From assembly GCF_051233475.1 (NCBI RefSeq), contig NZ_JBKFGH010000026.1:1-64000 (forward strand): a stretch of DNA of 64,000 nucleotides, written 5' to 3'. Positions within the stretch are counted from its first letter, which is position 1. Every line of letters begins with the position of its first letter. Source of the stretch: Bacillus_BU sp051233475. GTDB taxonomy: Bacteria; Bacillota; Bacilli; Bacillales; Cytobacillaceae. This document shows positions 23,956 through 32,580 of the stretch, piece by piece. Below the pieces are notes generated by a model. The model saw only the letters and a program-made list of their open reading frames with translations, made no database searches and was not told the origin of the DNA. A program made the position numbers and the translations under genes.

Positions 23956-25785
23956 TTGCAACTACAAGTAGAAAACAGTCCGTTTAATCATGAGCAGGCG
24001 GAGCTTCTTAATCGGCTTCTGCCAACCTTAACTGAATCGCAAAAGGTTTGGTTAAGTGGTTACTTGGCCGCAACTCAGGCAGCCGTATTTGTTCCGGGTA
24101 CAACAACTACAGGTAACACTACAGAAGTTTCAGCTCAACCGATTGGGCAAACAACTCCAAAAGAAGTAACCATCCTTTTTGGTTCACAAACTGGCAATGC
24201 CCAAGGTCTTGCAAAAAAGACAGCCAAAACGCTAGAGGTAAATGGTTTTCAGGTTATCATTTCATCGATGGGTGATTTCAAACCGAATAATCTTAAAAAA
24301 GTCCAAAATCTTCTTATTGTCGTCAGCACCCATGGTGAGGGTGAACCACCGGATAATGCTCTTTCTTTCCACGAATTTCTTCATGGTAAAAGGGCTCCAA
24401 AACTGGATCATTTCCATTATTCTGTTTTGGCACTTGGTGACAGCTCTTATGAATTTTTCTGTCAGACTGGAAAAGAATTCGATCAACGACTCGAAGAACT
24501 TGGCGGGACCCGGCTTTATCCCCGCTTCGACTGCGATCTTGACTTTGATGAGCCTGCAGCTGAATGGCTCCAAGGTGTACTTTCAAGTTTGACGGAAGGA
24601 CAAAGCGGAACTTCTGCTGCGATAGCCTCAACTGGAGCAACTCAAGTTATCGAATCAACTTATTCCAGAACCAATCCGTTCAAAGCGGAAGTACTAGAAA
24701 ATATAAATTTAAACGGTCGTGGGTCTAATAAAGAGACTCGTCACCTTGAATTATCGCTTGAAGGTTCGGGCCTATCCTACCAACCAGGTGATAGCCTCGG
24801 AATTTATCCGGAAAACGATCCAGAGTTAGTTGACATGTTACTTGAGGAGTTGAAATATAATCCGCAAGAAACAGTAACCTTAAATAAACAAGATGAGACA
24901 AAAACACTTAAGGATGCTCTAACTTCCTATTTTGAAATAACCGTTTTAACAAAACCGCTTCTTGAAAAAGTGGCTCTGCTTTCTGACAATAAGGATTTAC
25001 AAAAGCTTTTAGAACCAGGTAATGAAGAAAAAGTAAAAGCCTATATAGACGGACGTGATTTGCTCGACTTCGTCCGTGATTTTGGAGCTTGGGGCAATTC
25101 GGCTCAAGACTTTGTTTCGATTCTTCGCAAAATGCCGGCCCGTCTTTATTCGATTGCAAGCAGTTTATCCGCCAATTCGGATGAAGTGCATCTTACGATC
25201 GGCGCTGTCCGTTACGAAACACATGGACGTAATCGTAAAGGAGTTTGCTCGATTTTAGCAGCAGAGCGCTTGCAGCCGGGCGATACACTTCCGATTTATA
25301 TTCAGCACAATGATAATTTTAAGCTTCCGGACAATCCAGAAACTCCGATTATTATGATTGGTCCTGGAACTGGAGTAGCACCGTTCCGAGCTTTCATGCA
25401 GGAACGTGAAGAAAGTGGAGCGACCGGTGCAGCATGGATGTTCTTCGGGGATCAGCATTTCGTTACCGACTTTCTTTACCAGACAGAATGGCAAAAGTGG
25501 ATCAAAGACGGTGTGCTGACGAAAATGGATGTTGCTTTTTCACGTGACCAAGAGGAAAAAGTGTATGTTCAACACCGTATGCTTGAACACAGCAAGGAAT
25601 TGTTCGACTGGCTTCAAGACGGAGCAGCAGTTTACATTTGCGGTGATGAGAAAAACATGGCGCATGACGTTCACCAAACTTTAATTGAAATAATTGAAAA
25701 AGAAGGCAATATGAACCGTGAACAAGCGGAAAGCTATTTAGCTGAAATGCAACAGCAAAGACGCTACCAGCGCGATGTATACTGA
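23956..25785 (+). CDS. cysJ: Assimilatory sulfite reductase flavoprotein (alpha) subunit
   Basis: NADPH- and FAD/FMN-dependent electron donor for CysI. Domains in order: FMN-binding flavodoxin (LFGSQTGNAQGLAKK, ~73-88; STHGEGEPPDNA), connecting FAD domain (RLYSIASSLS), and NADPH domain (GPGTGVAPFRAFMQ; ICGDEKNMAHDV), ending with an aromatic-terminal RYQRDVY. TTG 23956 is chosen because GAGGTGG lies 6 bases upstream and the resulting N-terminus MQLQVENSPF agrees with Bacillus CysJ. About 609 aa. First gene of cysJI. Confidence 0.95.
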   Translation: MQLQVENSPFNHEQAELLNRLLPTLTESQKVWLSGYLAATQAAVFVPGTTTTGNTTEVSAQPIGQTTPKEVTILFGSQTGNAQGLAKKTAKTLEVNGFQVIISSMGDFKPNNLKKVQNLLIVVSTHGEGEPPDNALSFHEFLHGKRAPKLDHFHYSVLALGDSSYEFFCQTGKEFDQRLEELGGTRLYPRFDCDLDFDEPAAEWLQGVLSSLTEGQSGTSAAIASTGATQVIESTYSRTNPFKAEVLENINLNGRGSNKETRHLELSLEGSGLSYQPGDSLGIYPENDPELVDMLLEELKYNPQETVTLNKQDETKTLKDALTSYFEITVLTKPLLEKVALLSDNKDLQKLLEPGNEEKVKAYIDGRDLLDFVRDFGAWGNSAQDFVSILRKMPARLYSIASSLSANSDEVHLTIGAVRYETHGRNRKGVCSILAAERLQPGDTLPIYIQHNDNFKLPDNPETPIIMIGPGTGVAPFRAFMQEREESGATGAAWMFFGDQHFVTDFLYQTEWQKWIKDGVLTKMDVAFSRDQEEKVYVQHRMLEHSKELFDWLQDGAAVYICGDEKNMAHDVHQTLIEIIEKEGNMNREQAESYLAEMQQQRRYQRDVY

Positions 25786-25812
25786 TTTTGCAGTGAAAGG
25801 AGATATTCCAAC

Positions 25813-27528
25813 ATGGTGAATAAAATTTTAACAGCCCCAGACGGGCCGCCGAGCGATGTCGAAGGGATTAAAGAGCGAAGCAATTATTTACGCGGTACAC
25901 TAAAGGAAGTCATGCTGGACCGGCTTACCGCAGGAATTCCCGAAGATGACAACCGCCTGATGAAACATCACGGCAGCTATCTGCAGGATGATCGTGATCT
26001 TCGAAATGAACGGCAAAAGCAAAAGCTTGAGCCCGCATATCAATTCATGCTGCGTGTTCGTTTGCCAGGGGGAGTGGCATCAGCAAATCAATGGCTGGTT
26101 ATGGATGAACTCGCTGATAAGTATGGCAATGGCACATTGAAGCTGACGACACGTGAAACATTTCAAATGCATGGAATCTTAAAATGGAATATGAAAAATA
26201 CGATTCAAGAAATCCATGGGGCACTGATGGATACGATTGCAGCGTGCGGGGATGTAAACCGGAACGTAATGTGTACCTCCAATCCGTATCAGTCTGAACT
26301 CCATGCAGAAGTTTATGAATGGGCGAAAAAATTAAGTGATGATTTACTGCCAAGAACAAGAGCCTATCACGAAATTTGGCTGGATGAGGAGAAAGTGGCC
26401 GGAACACCGGATGTGAAAGAAGAACCAATGTACGGCCCGCTTTACTTGCCACGGAAGTTTAAAATTGGCATTGCCGTTCCTCCTTCCAACGATATTGATG
26501 TCTTTTCCCAGGATCTTGGCTTTATTGCCGTTGTTGAGGATGACAAACTGGTGGGCTTTAATGTGTTAATTGGCGGAGGCATGGGTATGTCACACGGTGA
26601 CAAAGCGACTTATCCGCAGCTTGGGAAAGTAATCGGCTTTTGTAAACCGAACCAGTTATATGATGTCGCAGAAAAAGTCATCACCATTCAGCGCGATTAC
26701 GGGAATCGTTCTGTCCGGAAAAATGCTCGCTTTAAGTATACCGTCGATCGGCTGGGGCTTGAAAATGTTAAATATGAATTGGAAAATCGCCTTGGCTGGA
26801 GCTTTGCTGAAGCCAAGCCGTTTCACTTCGACCACAATGGAGATCGCTATGGCTGGGTAAAGGGTGTCGGTGGAAAATGGCATTTTACCTTGTTTATCCA
26901 AGGCGGTCGTGTAGCAGATTTTGATGATTATAAGTTAAAATCAGGATTGCATGAAATTGCGAAAATCCATACAGGTGATTTCAGATTGACGTCCAATCAA
27001 AACGTTATCATTGCTAATGTATCAAGCCAAAAAAAGAAAAAGATCAATGAGTTGATTGAACAATTCGGTTTAACGGATGGTAAGCATTATTCTGCGCTTC
27101 GACGCAGCTCGATTGCGTGTGTGGCGCTCCCAACATGTGGTTTAGCAATGGCAGAAGCAGAGCGATATTTACCAACTTTAATTGATAAAATCGAAGGAAT
27201 TGTCGATGAAAACGGTCTGCGCGACAAAGAGATTACGATTCGGATGACTGGTTGTCCTAACGGTTGTGCCCGCCATGCACTAGGTGAAATCGGTTTTATT
27301 GGAAAAGCACCAGGCAAATACAATATGTATCTTGGTGCAGCTCATGACGGAAGCCGCCTTAGCAAAATGTACCTCGAAAACATCGGTGAGAAAGAGATTT
27401 TAAGCGAGCTTGGCACGATTCTTCCGCGCTATGCGAAGGAACGAAACGAAGGCGAGCACTTCGGAGACTTTGTCATTCGTGCCGGGATTATCAAAGCTAC
27501 AACAGATGGTACGAATTTTCATGAATAA
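25813..27528 (+). CDS. cysI: Assimilatory sulfite reductase hemoprotein (beta) subunit
   Basis: Reduces sulfite to sulfide with six electrons from CysJ, using sirohaem and a 4Fe-4S cluster. The cluster/sirohaem Cys motifs CVALPTC (~436) and GCPNGC (~478) are intact, as are Arg/Lys-rich substrate blocks (KLTTRETFQMHGI, CGDVNRNVMCTSNP). 571 aa, full length. Starts 27 bp after cysJ with AAAGGAG upstream. Closed by a strong terminator. Confidence 0.96.
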   Translation: MVNKILTAPDGPPSDVEGIKERSNYLRGTLKEVMLDRLTAGIPEDDNRLMKHHGSYLQDDRDLRNERQKQKLEPAYQFMLRVRLPGGVASANQWLVMDELADKYGNGTLKLTTRETFQMHGILKWNMKNTIQEIHGALMDTIAACGDVNRNVMCTSNPYQSELHAEVYEWAKKLSDDLLPRTRAYHEIWLDEEKVAGTPDVKEEPMYGPLYLPRKFKIGIAVPPSNDIDVFSQDLGFIAVVEDDKLVGFNVLIGGGMGMSHGDKATYPQLGKVIGFCKPNQLYDVAEKVITIQRDYGNRSVRKNARFKYTVDRLGLENVKYELENRLGWSFAEAKPFHFDHNGDRYGWVKGVGGKWHFTLFIQGGRVADFDDYKLKSGLHEIAKIHTGDFRLTSNQNVIIANVSSQKKKKINELIEQFGLTDGKHYSALRRSSIACVALPTCGLAMAEAERYLPTLIDKIEGIVDENGLRDKEITIRMTGCPNGCARHALGEIGFIGKAPGKYNMYLGAAHDGSRLSKMYLENIGEKEILSELGTILPRYAKERNEGEHFGDFVIRAGIIKATTDGTNFHE

Positions 27529-27582
27529 TTGTTAAAGAGGCAGTTTGTTGTTAAAAGGTTCCATTTGCGATTTCCAAATATT

Positions 27583-27630
27583 AAAAAATGACGAACAAAT
27601 TGTATGTAAATTTGTTCGTCATTTTTTATT
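27583..27630 (+). terminator. Terminator of cysJI
   Basis: AAAAAATGACGAACAAAT pairs perfectly with ATTTGTTCGTCATTTTTT around a 9-base loop. Confidence 0.9.
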
Positions 27631-27739
27631 GTTATTTTTAAAATAAGTGCTCTAATTTGTATTTTTTGGTGCGCACGATTTGTTAGGGGACAATCACTGG
27701 GGTTGGTGAATCCCTGCCCATTATCAGTGTCGTTCATGT

Positions 27740-27922
27740 TTGGCGGACACCAATGCCGTTATTTCATGTAAAAACGGCGTTTATTATAGGTTAAAGGACA
27801 CCAGAGCCGTTATTCGTTAGTTAGCGGGTATAATTCAGTGGTTTTTATGAAAATAAGGTCTCCTGTGTCAGCTAAATCAAAAAAAAGGGTAATTTTATCA
27901 AAGTAAGGTCCTCTGTGTCCGC
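27740..27922. repeat. ~51-bp inverted/tandem intergenic repeat
   Basis: GGACACCA occurs at 27745 and 27796 (51 bp apart), and its inverted form GTGTC at 27865 and 27915 (50 bp apart). Inside, GCCGTT/AACGGC forms a further hairpin, and TTATT/AATAA flank the outer arms. The period resembles the other hairpin arrays. It fills most of the gap between cysI and the flavodoxin gene. Confidence 0.5.
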
Positions 27923-28022
27923 ATGGCTTTAACCCACGCGATCGTAAAAGAGATTTGCTGCATATTGTGATGTCCATAACGCCAAAACTAACTTTCTTTT
28001 AAAAATATTGCGTTTTCCTATT

Positions 28023-28041
28023 GATAATGATTATCATTATC
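28023..28041. promoter_or_regulatory. Fur box upstream of flavodoxin
   Basis: GATAATGATTATCATTATC is a perfect 9-1-9 palindrome and equals the classical 19-bp Fur consensus except for the central base. It is 49 bp upstream of the flavodoxin ATG. Confidence 0.88.
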
Positions 28042-28089
28042 GCTAAAATAATAATGAAATCGAAAAGGCAACTAGAAGGAGAGAACGAA

Positions 28090-28545
28090 ATGGCAAATGT
28101 AATTTTAGTTTTTGCGAGTATGACAGGGAATACAGAGGAAATGGCCCAGCTAATTGGAAAAGGTGTTGAAGAAACTGGAGTCAACCTTACAATCCGGGAG
28201 TTACCAGCTGCAGAACCAAAGGAATTAGAAGATTTTGATGGGATTATCCTCGGTTCTTATACATATGGAGACGGTGAGCTAGCAGATGAGTTTTTAGATT
28301 ATTACGAAGAAATGGATGGTTTGAATCTAAATGGGAAGATTGCTGCAGTGTTTGGGTCAGGTGACACGGCTTACGATCAGTTTTGTGTGGCGGTTAACAT
28401 CCTTTCTGATAAATTGACTGAACTTGGTGCTACCATTATTCAGGACGGATTAAAGATCGAATTAGCTCCGGACGATGAAGAAATATGTGTTTCATTCGGA
28501 CGGGAATTTGGAGAAAAATTGAAGGAAGTATTGGCACTTAAATAA
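28090..28545 (+). CDS. Flavodoxin, iron-regulated (YkuN/YkuP-like)
   Basis: A 151-aa short-chain flavodoxin. FMN phosphate loop SMTGNTEE (~residues 10-17), 50s loop SYTYGDGELAD and 90s loop GSGDTAYDQFC are intact. AAGGAGAG lies at proper distance before ATG 28090. The perfect Fur box predicts induction on iron limitation, replacing ferredoxin. It stands alone, downstream of the sulfite reductase operon. Confidence 0.93.
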   Translation: MANVILVFASMTGNTEEMAQLIGKGVEETGVNLTIRELPAAEPKELEDFDGIILGSYTYGDGELADEFLDYYEEMDGLNLNGKIAAVFGSGDTAYDQFCVAVNILSDKLTELGATIIQDGLKIELAPDDEEICVSFGREFGEKLKEVLALK

Positions 28546-28691
28546 TCATTTGGACGGGAATTCTACCTAATTTTCATACCCGATAAATGCACGGCCTACG
28601 GCTCATGAATGAAAAAAAGGCCGGAAGAATTCGTGTAGAAGTAGGCCCCCCGAACGGTTTTCAAAAAAATTAATATTTTTATAAAACCAAC

Positions 28692-28720
28692 TTGACTTAT
28701 AGGAATAATGTAAATATACT
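28692..28720 (+). promoter_or_regulatory. sfnG promoter with TAGGAAT element
   Basis: TTGACT and TATACT with 17-bp spacing; TAGGAAT occupies spacer positions 3-9 exactly as at cysJ. Suggests one regulator (CymR-like) for both. Confidence 0.6.
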
Positions 28721-28773
28721 ATAATCAATAGCAATATATTACTTAATATCCAAAATTGCCCACTGGTTCACCG

Positions 28774-28821
28774 GAGGCTCATGTCAATCCTTAACAAAGG
28801 ATTGATGTGGGCCTCTTTTTT
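28774..28821 (+). terminator. Terminator-like hairpin in sfnG leader
   Basis: GAGGCTCATGTCAATCCTT pairs with AAGGATTGATGTGGGCCTC over most of its length and is followed by TTTTTT. It lies between the promoter and the sfnG ribosome site, so it probably acts as an attenuator. GCCCAC at 28758-28763 can pair with GTGGGC in the 3' arm and could form the alternative fold. An ATG with GGAGG starts inside the 5' arm, in frame with sfnG. Confidence 0.75.
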
Positions 28822-28849
28822 ATTAACTATTATTAAGGAGGAAAAAGGC

Positions 28850-29929
28850 ATGGGATTACAATTTGCCTATTGGGCACCGAATGTTAGCGGAGGTTTGGTT
28901 ATTTCGAACCTTTCTCAAAAAACTGGCTGGTCATACGAGGATAATAAAAGGTATGCCCAAATTGCCGAAGAGATTGGATTTGATTATGTTTTATTACAAA
29001 CTCGTTTTTTGGCAAGCTACGGGGCAGAAAATCAGTTAGAAGCCGCCGCACTAGCTTCAGCGCTTGCTGCCTCAACCAAAAAAATCAATATCATTACTGC
29101 GGTTCTTCCCGGCTTTTGGCATCCTGGGGTGATGGCAAAAATTATTTCAACGATCGATCACATTAGCAATGGTCGTGCCTCTATTAATATCGTAAGTGGT
29201 TGGTTTAAAGGTGAGTTTAACGGTTACGGGGAACCGTGGCTTGATCACGACGAGCGCTATCGACGCTCGGAAGAATTTATCGAAGTTCTTCGCAGCCTAT
29301 GGACCAAAGATTCAACTACCTATCGCGGTAATTTTTATCGATTAAATGATGCGCCGTTAAAGCCAAAACCAATAAATCCTCCAAAAATCTTTCAGGGCGG
29401 AACGTCAAAGGCGGCAAAAGAAATGGCCGGGCGTGTATCCGACGTGTATTTCACGAACGGTGGCACCCTTGAAGAGTTAAAAGCACAAATTGACGAAGTC
29501 AAAGCGTTAAGAAAAGCAAATGGGAAAGATGAAATTCAATTTGGAGTAAATGGTTTTGTTATCGTTCGGGATACAGAAGAAGAGGCAAAACTAGTATTGC
29601 GCGATATTGTGGAGAATGCAAATGTCGAAGCAGTAGAAGGTTTTAGAGATTCAGTTAAAGCTGCCGGAGCATCTTCACCTGAAGGAAAAGGAATGTGGTC
29701 TGAATCAACGTTTGAAGATCTTGTTCAATATAATGATGGATTCAAGACAGGTTTAATTGGAACGGCCGAACAAGTTGCGGACCAGATCATTGAATTGAAA
29801 AAAATTGGAATTGACATTGTTTTGACAGGATTTCTTCACTATGAGGAAGAGCTCCGGGCATTCGGAGAAAAAGTTCTGCCGCTTGTTAGACAAAAAGAAG
29901 CAAAGCTGATAAAAACTTTACAAGCATAG
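28850..29929 (+). CDS. sfnG: FMNH2-dependent dimethylsulfone monooxygenase (SfnG-like)
   Basis: A luciferase-like (LLM class) flavin monooxygenase of ~359 aa; SfnG converts dimethylsulfone to methanesulfinate using reduced FMN. The start FAYWAPNVSGGLVIS and blocks INIVSGWFKGEFNGYGEPW, FQGGTSKAAKEMA match SfnG rather than generic SsuD. AAGGAGG precedes ATG 28850; an in-frame ATG at 28781 would add 23 hydrophobic residues. Followed by a small unknown gene and an FMN reductase, the expected partner. The sulfone specificity is by family likeness. Confidence 0.85.
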   Translation: MGLQFAYWAPNVSGGLVISNLSQKTGWSYEDNKRYAQIAEEIGFDYVLLQTRFLASYGAENQLEAAALASALAASTKKINIITAVLPGFWHPGVMAKIISTIDHISNGRASINIVSGWFKGEFNGYGEPWLDHDERYRRSEEFIEVLRSLWTKDSTTYRGNFYRLNDAPLKPKPINPPKIFQGGTSKAAKEMAGRVSDVYFTNGGTLEELKAQIDEVKALRKANGKDEIQFGVNGFVIVRDTEEEAKLVLRDIVENANVEAVEGFRDSVKAAGASSPEGKGMWSESTFEDLVQYNDGFKTGLIGTAEQVADQIIELKKIGIDIVLTGFLHYEEELRAFGEKVLPLVRQKEAKLIKTLQA

Positions 29930-30033
29930 GCTTTTCCTTTTGTAGTTAATTTTAATTAATTCAGAAGAGAGGCGCTATAAAGTGATGTCCTGGTGCCTCG
30001 TTAATTTTACAAACAGTGAGGGGTGAAAAATTT

Positions 30034-30375
30034 ATGGTCGATATCAAGTTAAGCACAAAAGATTTAATTGAGCGAAAAATGGGTGGAGTTGTAAAAAATC
30101 CTGAATATCTAGACTTACCTGATTTGTATTTTTTCCTATGGTGCCAAAAGAAATATAAGCTGAACAAAGGCATTTATAATACGATCGATAAATGGTTTTA
30201 TGATCAAGGGGTCGTTCCGATTATTCTCCGCCGGAGATCCATTCTAGCTTTCTTGGAATTTGTTAAAAAGGAAGACCATGAATCGAATCACCATGATATT
30301 ATTCGATTCGGAAGTGGCGGTCTTTCAATAAAATTAAAGCATTTTTTAGAGAGTAACCATCCTTACACTGCATGA
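30034..30375 (+). CDS. Unrecognised 113-aa protein in sulfone locus
   Basis: No family recognised. Seen: basic, mixed alpha/beta-looking sequence with an aromatic block (LPDLYFFLWCQKKYKL), the run GVVPIILRRRSILAFLEFVKKE and His-rich SNHHDIIRFG. No signal peptide or membrane span. GAGGGGTG precedes ATG 30034. It lies between sfnG and the FMN reductase on the same strand, so is probably co-expressed. Could be a regulatory or scaffold protein; this is a guess. Confidence 0.6.
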   Translation: MVDIKLSTKDLIERKMGGVVKNPEYLDLPDLYFFLWCQKKYKLNKGIYNTIDKWFYDQGVVPIILRRRSILAFLEFVKKEDHESNHHDIIRFGSGGLSIKLKHFLESNHPYTA

Positions 30376-30486
30376 TCCAATTAGACTATAAAAATCCGCA
30401 ATTGGAAATAGGGTTCTTAATGACCAAAACCGGAAATTACACCCTATTCATAAACAATATTACGGAAGAGGAAAGGTGTATATACA

Positions 30487-31032
30487 ATGTCAAATATCGT
30501 TATTATTTCAGGTAGTCCATCTCAACCATCAAGATCATCAGCCATTTCCACATTTTTAGAAAACAAAACTTTAGAGGAAGGGCTAAAGGTTAGCAAAATA
30601 TCTGTTCGCGATTTACCCGCTGAAGATTTGTTATTTGCTAACTTCAATAGTCCAGTGATTAAAGAAAAACTTACATTAATTCAGCAAGCCAATGCAGTCA
30701 TTATTGTAAGTCCTGTTTATAAGGCAAGCTTTCCAGGAGCATTAAAAGCATTCTTAGACTTAATTCCAGAAAAGGGCTTTGAAAATAAAGCGGTTCTGCC
30801 TGTTGTTACAGGTGGGACCATTGCACATCTTCTATCATTAGAATATGCTTTCAAGCCAGTATTCTCGGTACTGGGCAGTCAGGAAATACTAAACGGCGTG
30901 TATTTCCAGGATAATCAAATTAGCTACAAGGAAGACCAGCTTTCATTCATTGATCACGAGATTAAGCAAAGGTTAGAAAATTCCTTAAAAGGACTTTTGG
31001 AGCGGTTTCAAACAAAGCAATTAATTAATTAA
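30487..31032 (+). CDS. NADPH-dependent FMN reductase (SsuE/MsuE family)
   Basis: Supplies reduced FMN to flavin monooxygenases such as SfnG. The N-terminal SGSPSQPSRSSA phosphate-binding loop and SPVYKASFPGALKAFLDLIP signature are those of SsuE-type reductases; 181 aa, normal length. GAGGAAAGG precedes ATG. Its stop codon lies inside an AATT tandem repeat. Confidence 0.9.
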   Translation: MSNIVIISGSPSQPSRSSAISTFLENKTLEEGLKVSKISVRDLPAEDLLFANFNSPVIKEKLTLIQQANAVIIVSPVYKASFPGALKAFLDLIPEKGFENKAVLPVVTGGTIAHLLSLEYAFKPVFSVLGSQEILNGVYFQDNQISYKEDQLSFIDHEIKQRLENSLKGLLERFQTKQLIN

Positions 31033-31043
31033 TTAATTAATTA
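31019..31043. repeat. AATT tetranucleotide repeat at gene end
   Basis: Six uninterrupted AATT units span the last codons and stop (LIN*) of the FMN reductase. Slippage here would alter only the last residues. Confidence 0.85.
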
Positions 31044-31064
31044 GTATTTCTCTTGGCAGGTAAT

Positions 31065-31104
31065 TTGAAGAGACAGGAAATTTCACCTGTCTCTAATTTT
31101 AATA
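31065..31104. terminator. Bidirectional terminator between FMN reductase and rpoN
   Basis: AGAGACAGG pairs with CCTGTCTCT around an AAATTTCA-type loop; AATTTTAAT follows on the plus strand and TTCAAATTA on the minus strand. Confidence 0.65.
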
Positions 31105-31106
31105 CA

Positions 31107-32414
31107 TTAATATCTCTTTCTCTTAGTAGACCCCTGAATCCCCATTTCCTCGCGATATTTTGCTACCGTTCGGCGTGAAATGAGAATACCGTGTCTCTCT
31201 AAAAGTTGAACTAATTTTTGATCAGAAAATGGTTTCTGTTTATTTTCTCGATCAATCAAAGCTTTTATTTTTGCCTTCACTGAAGTAGATGAATCAGTCT
31301 CAAGACTGTTTGCACGGTTGATTCCTGATGTAAACAAGCTTTTTAGCTTAAAGAGACCGTGTGGTGTTTGAATATATTTGTTGCTTGTTGCACGGCTGAT
31401 TGTTGATTCATGATAGCCCAGTTGTTCAGAAATGTCCTTCAGCGTCATGGGTTTTAGTCCGCTTAGGCCTTTTTGAAGAAATTCCTTTTGCCTTTCGACA
31501 ATAGCTTGAGTTACTTTGTAAAGTGTTCGTTTTCTTTCGGTAATTCCGGTCAATAAAATCATTGCTTCATGATATTTTTCTTTTAAAAAATCATTGGCGC
31601 TCTCCATATTTTGATCAAGTTGATAGGAATAATTGATCGAAACTTTTGGCATCAACGTATCATTTACGGTGATTACATACTCATTTTGATTGGACGCAAT
31701 GATGACATCAGGAGCAATATATTGTGTCATTTCATGGTGGTATTCACTGCAAGGGCGTGGATTAAGGGTCTTGATAAAATCTTCTGCTTCCTGTATTTCT
31801 GGTAAACTTACGTTGAGTGTCTTGGCGAGTTTTCGATAATTTTTTGAAGCGAGATCAGCTAAATGTTTTTCAACAATGAGAAAAGCAAGCGAAGGATAAT
31901 CTGTGCTGGCTCGCATTTGGATCAGCAGGCAGTCCGCTAAGTTTCTTGCTCCAACCCCAATTGGTTCAAATGATTGTAAAATAGTAATTACCTGCTCTAT
32001 TTCCGTTAAGGGGATGGAAAAAATGCGGGCGGCTATCGCGGGCTCAATTTCTAAAAAGCCATGATGATTTAAATTGCCAATCAAGAATTTTAATATTTTA
32101 ATCTGCAAAGGTGTAGTGTTTTGTAAGGTCATCACCTGTTCCATTAGGTGCTTTTCGAGTGATGTCTTTGTATCTGAACAATGAATAATGGGGTTGTAAT
32201 CAGAACTTACTGCTGATTTTTTGGAGGAGTTGAATTCCTCTTCATACCTCGTTTGTTCTTTTATCTCCAAAACAGGATTGTCAACCGATTGTTGTTGGAG
32301 ATAATCTACGAGTTCAAGTGAAGAATATTGTAAAATATTAACTGATTGCCGCAATTCAGGGTTAAGCTTTAGATTCAATGTTTGTTTTTGATTTAATTCA
32401 ACATTTAAATGCAT
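31107..32414 (-). CDS. rpoN: RNA polymerase sigma-54 factor
   Basis: SigL/RpoN of ~435 aa. Region I starts LNQKQTLNLKLNPELRQSVNILQYSSLEL; the core-binding region II/III follows; the RpoN box ISRRTVAKYREEMGI near the C-terminus recognises the -24 element. ATG 32414 has AGGTG six bases upstream. It sits next to a sigma-54 activator and near a sigma-54 promoter (34809-34825), an unusually compact regulon. Convergent with the FMN reductase. Confidence 0.96.
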   Translation of the reverse strand: MHLNVELNQKQTLNLKLNPELRQSVNILQYSSLELVDYLQQQSVDNPVLEIKEQTRYEEEFNSSKKSAVSSDYNPIIHCSDTKTSLEKHLMEQVMTLQNTTPLQIKILKFLIGNLNHHGFLEIEPAIAARIFSIPLTEIEQVITILQSFEPIGVGARNLADCLLIQMRASTDYPSLAFLIVEKHLADLASKNYRKLAKTLNVSLPEIQEAEDFIKTLNPRPCSEYHHEMTQYIAPDVIIASNQNEYVITVNDTLMPKVSINYSYQLDQNMESANDFLKEKYHEAMILLTGITERKRTLYKVTQAIVERQKEFLQKGLSGLKPMTLKDISEQLGYHESTISRATSNKYIQTPHGLFKLKSLFTSGINRANSLETDSSTSVKAKIKALIDRENKQKPFSDQKLVQLLERHGILISRRTVAKYREEMGIQGSTKRKRY

Positions 32415-32537
32415 AATGTTCACCTGATTCAATTTTTTGTCGAAATATTTGAATAATATTAATGTCTTAATCTTAAACTTAATTGATTACCGTTCAAGTG
32501 TCGTGTTAGAAAATCTGACAGTGAATTGTGATAAATA

Positions 32538-32566
32538 AAAAAACCTGCTTTGTTTAGCAGGTTTTA
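32538..32566 (-). terminator. Terminator of sigma-54 activator gene
   Basis: AAAACCTGCT pairs with AGCAGGTTTT around a 5-base loop; on the minus strand TTTTTTATTT follows. Confidence 0.85.
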
Positions 32567-32580
32567 CGTTTCTAGTCCTT

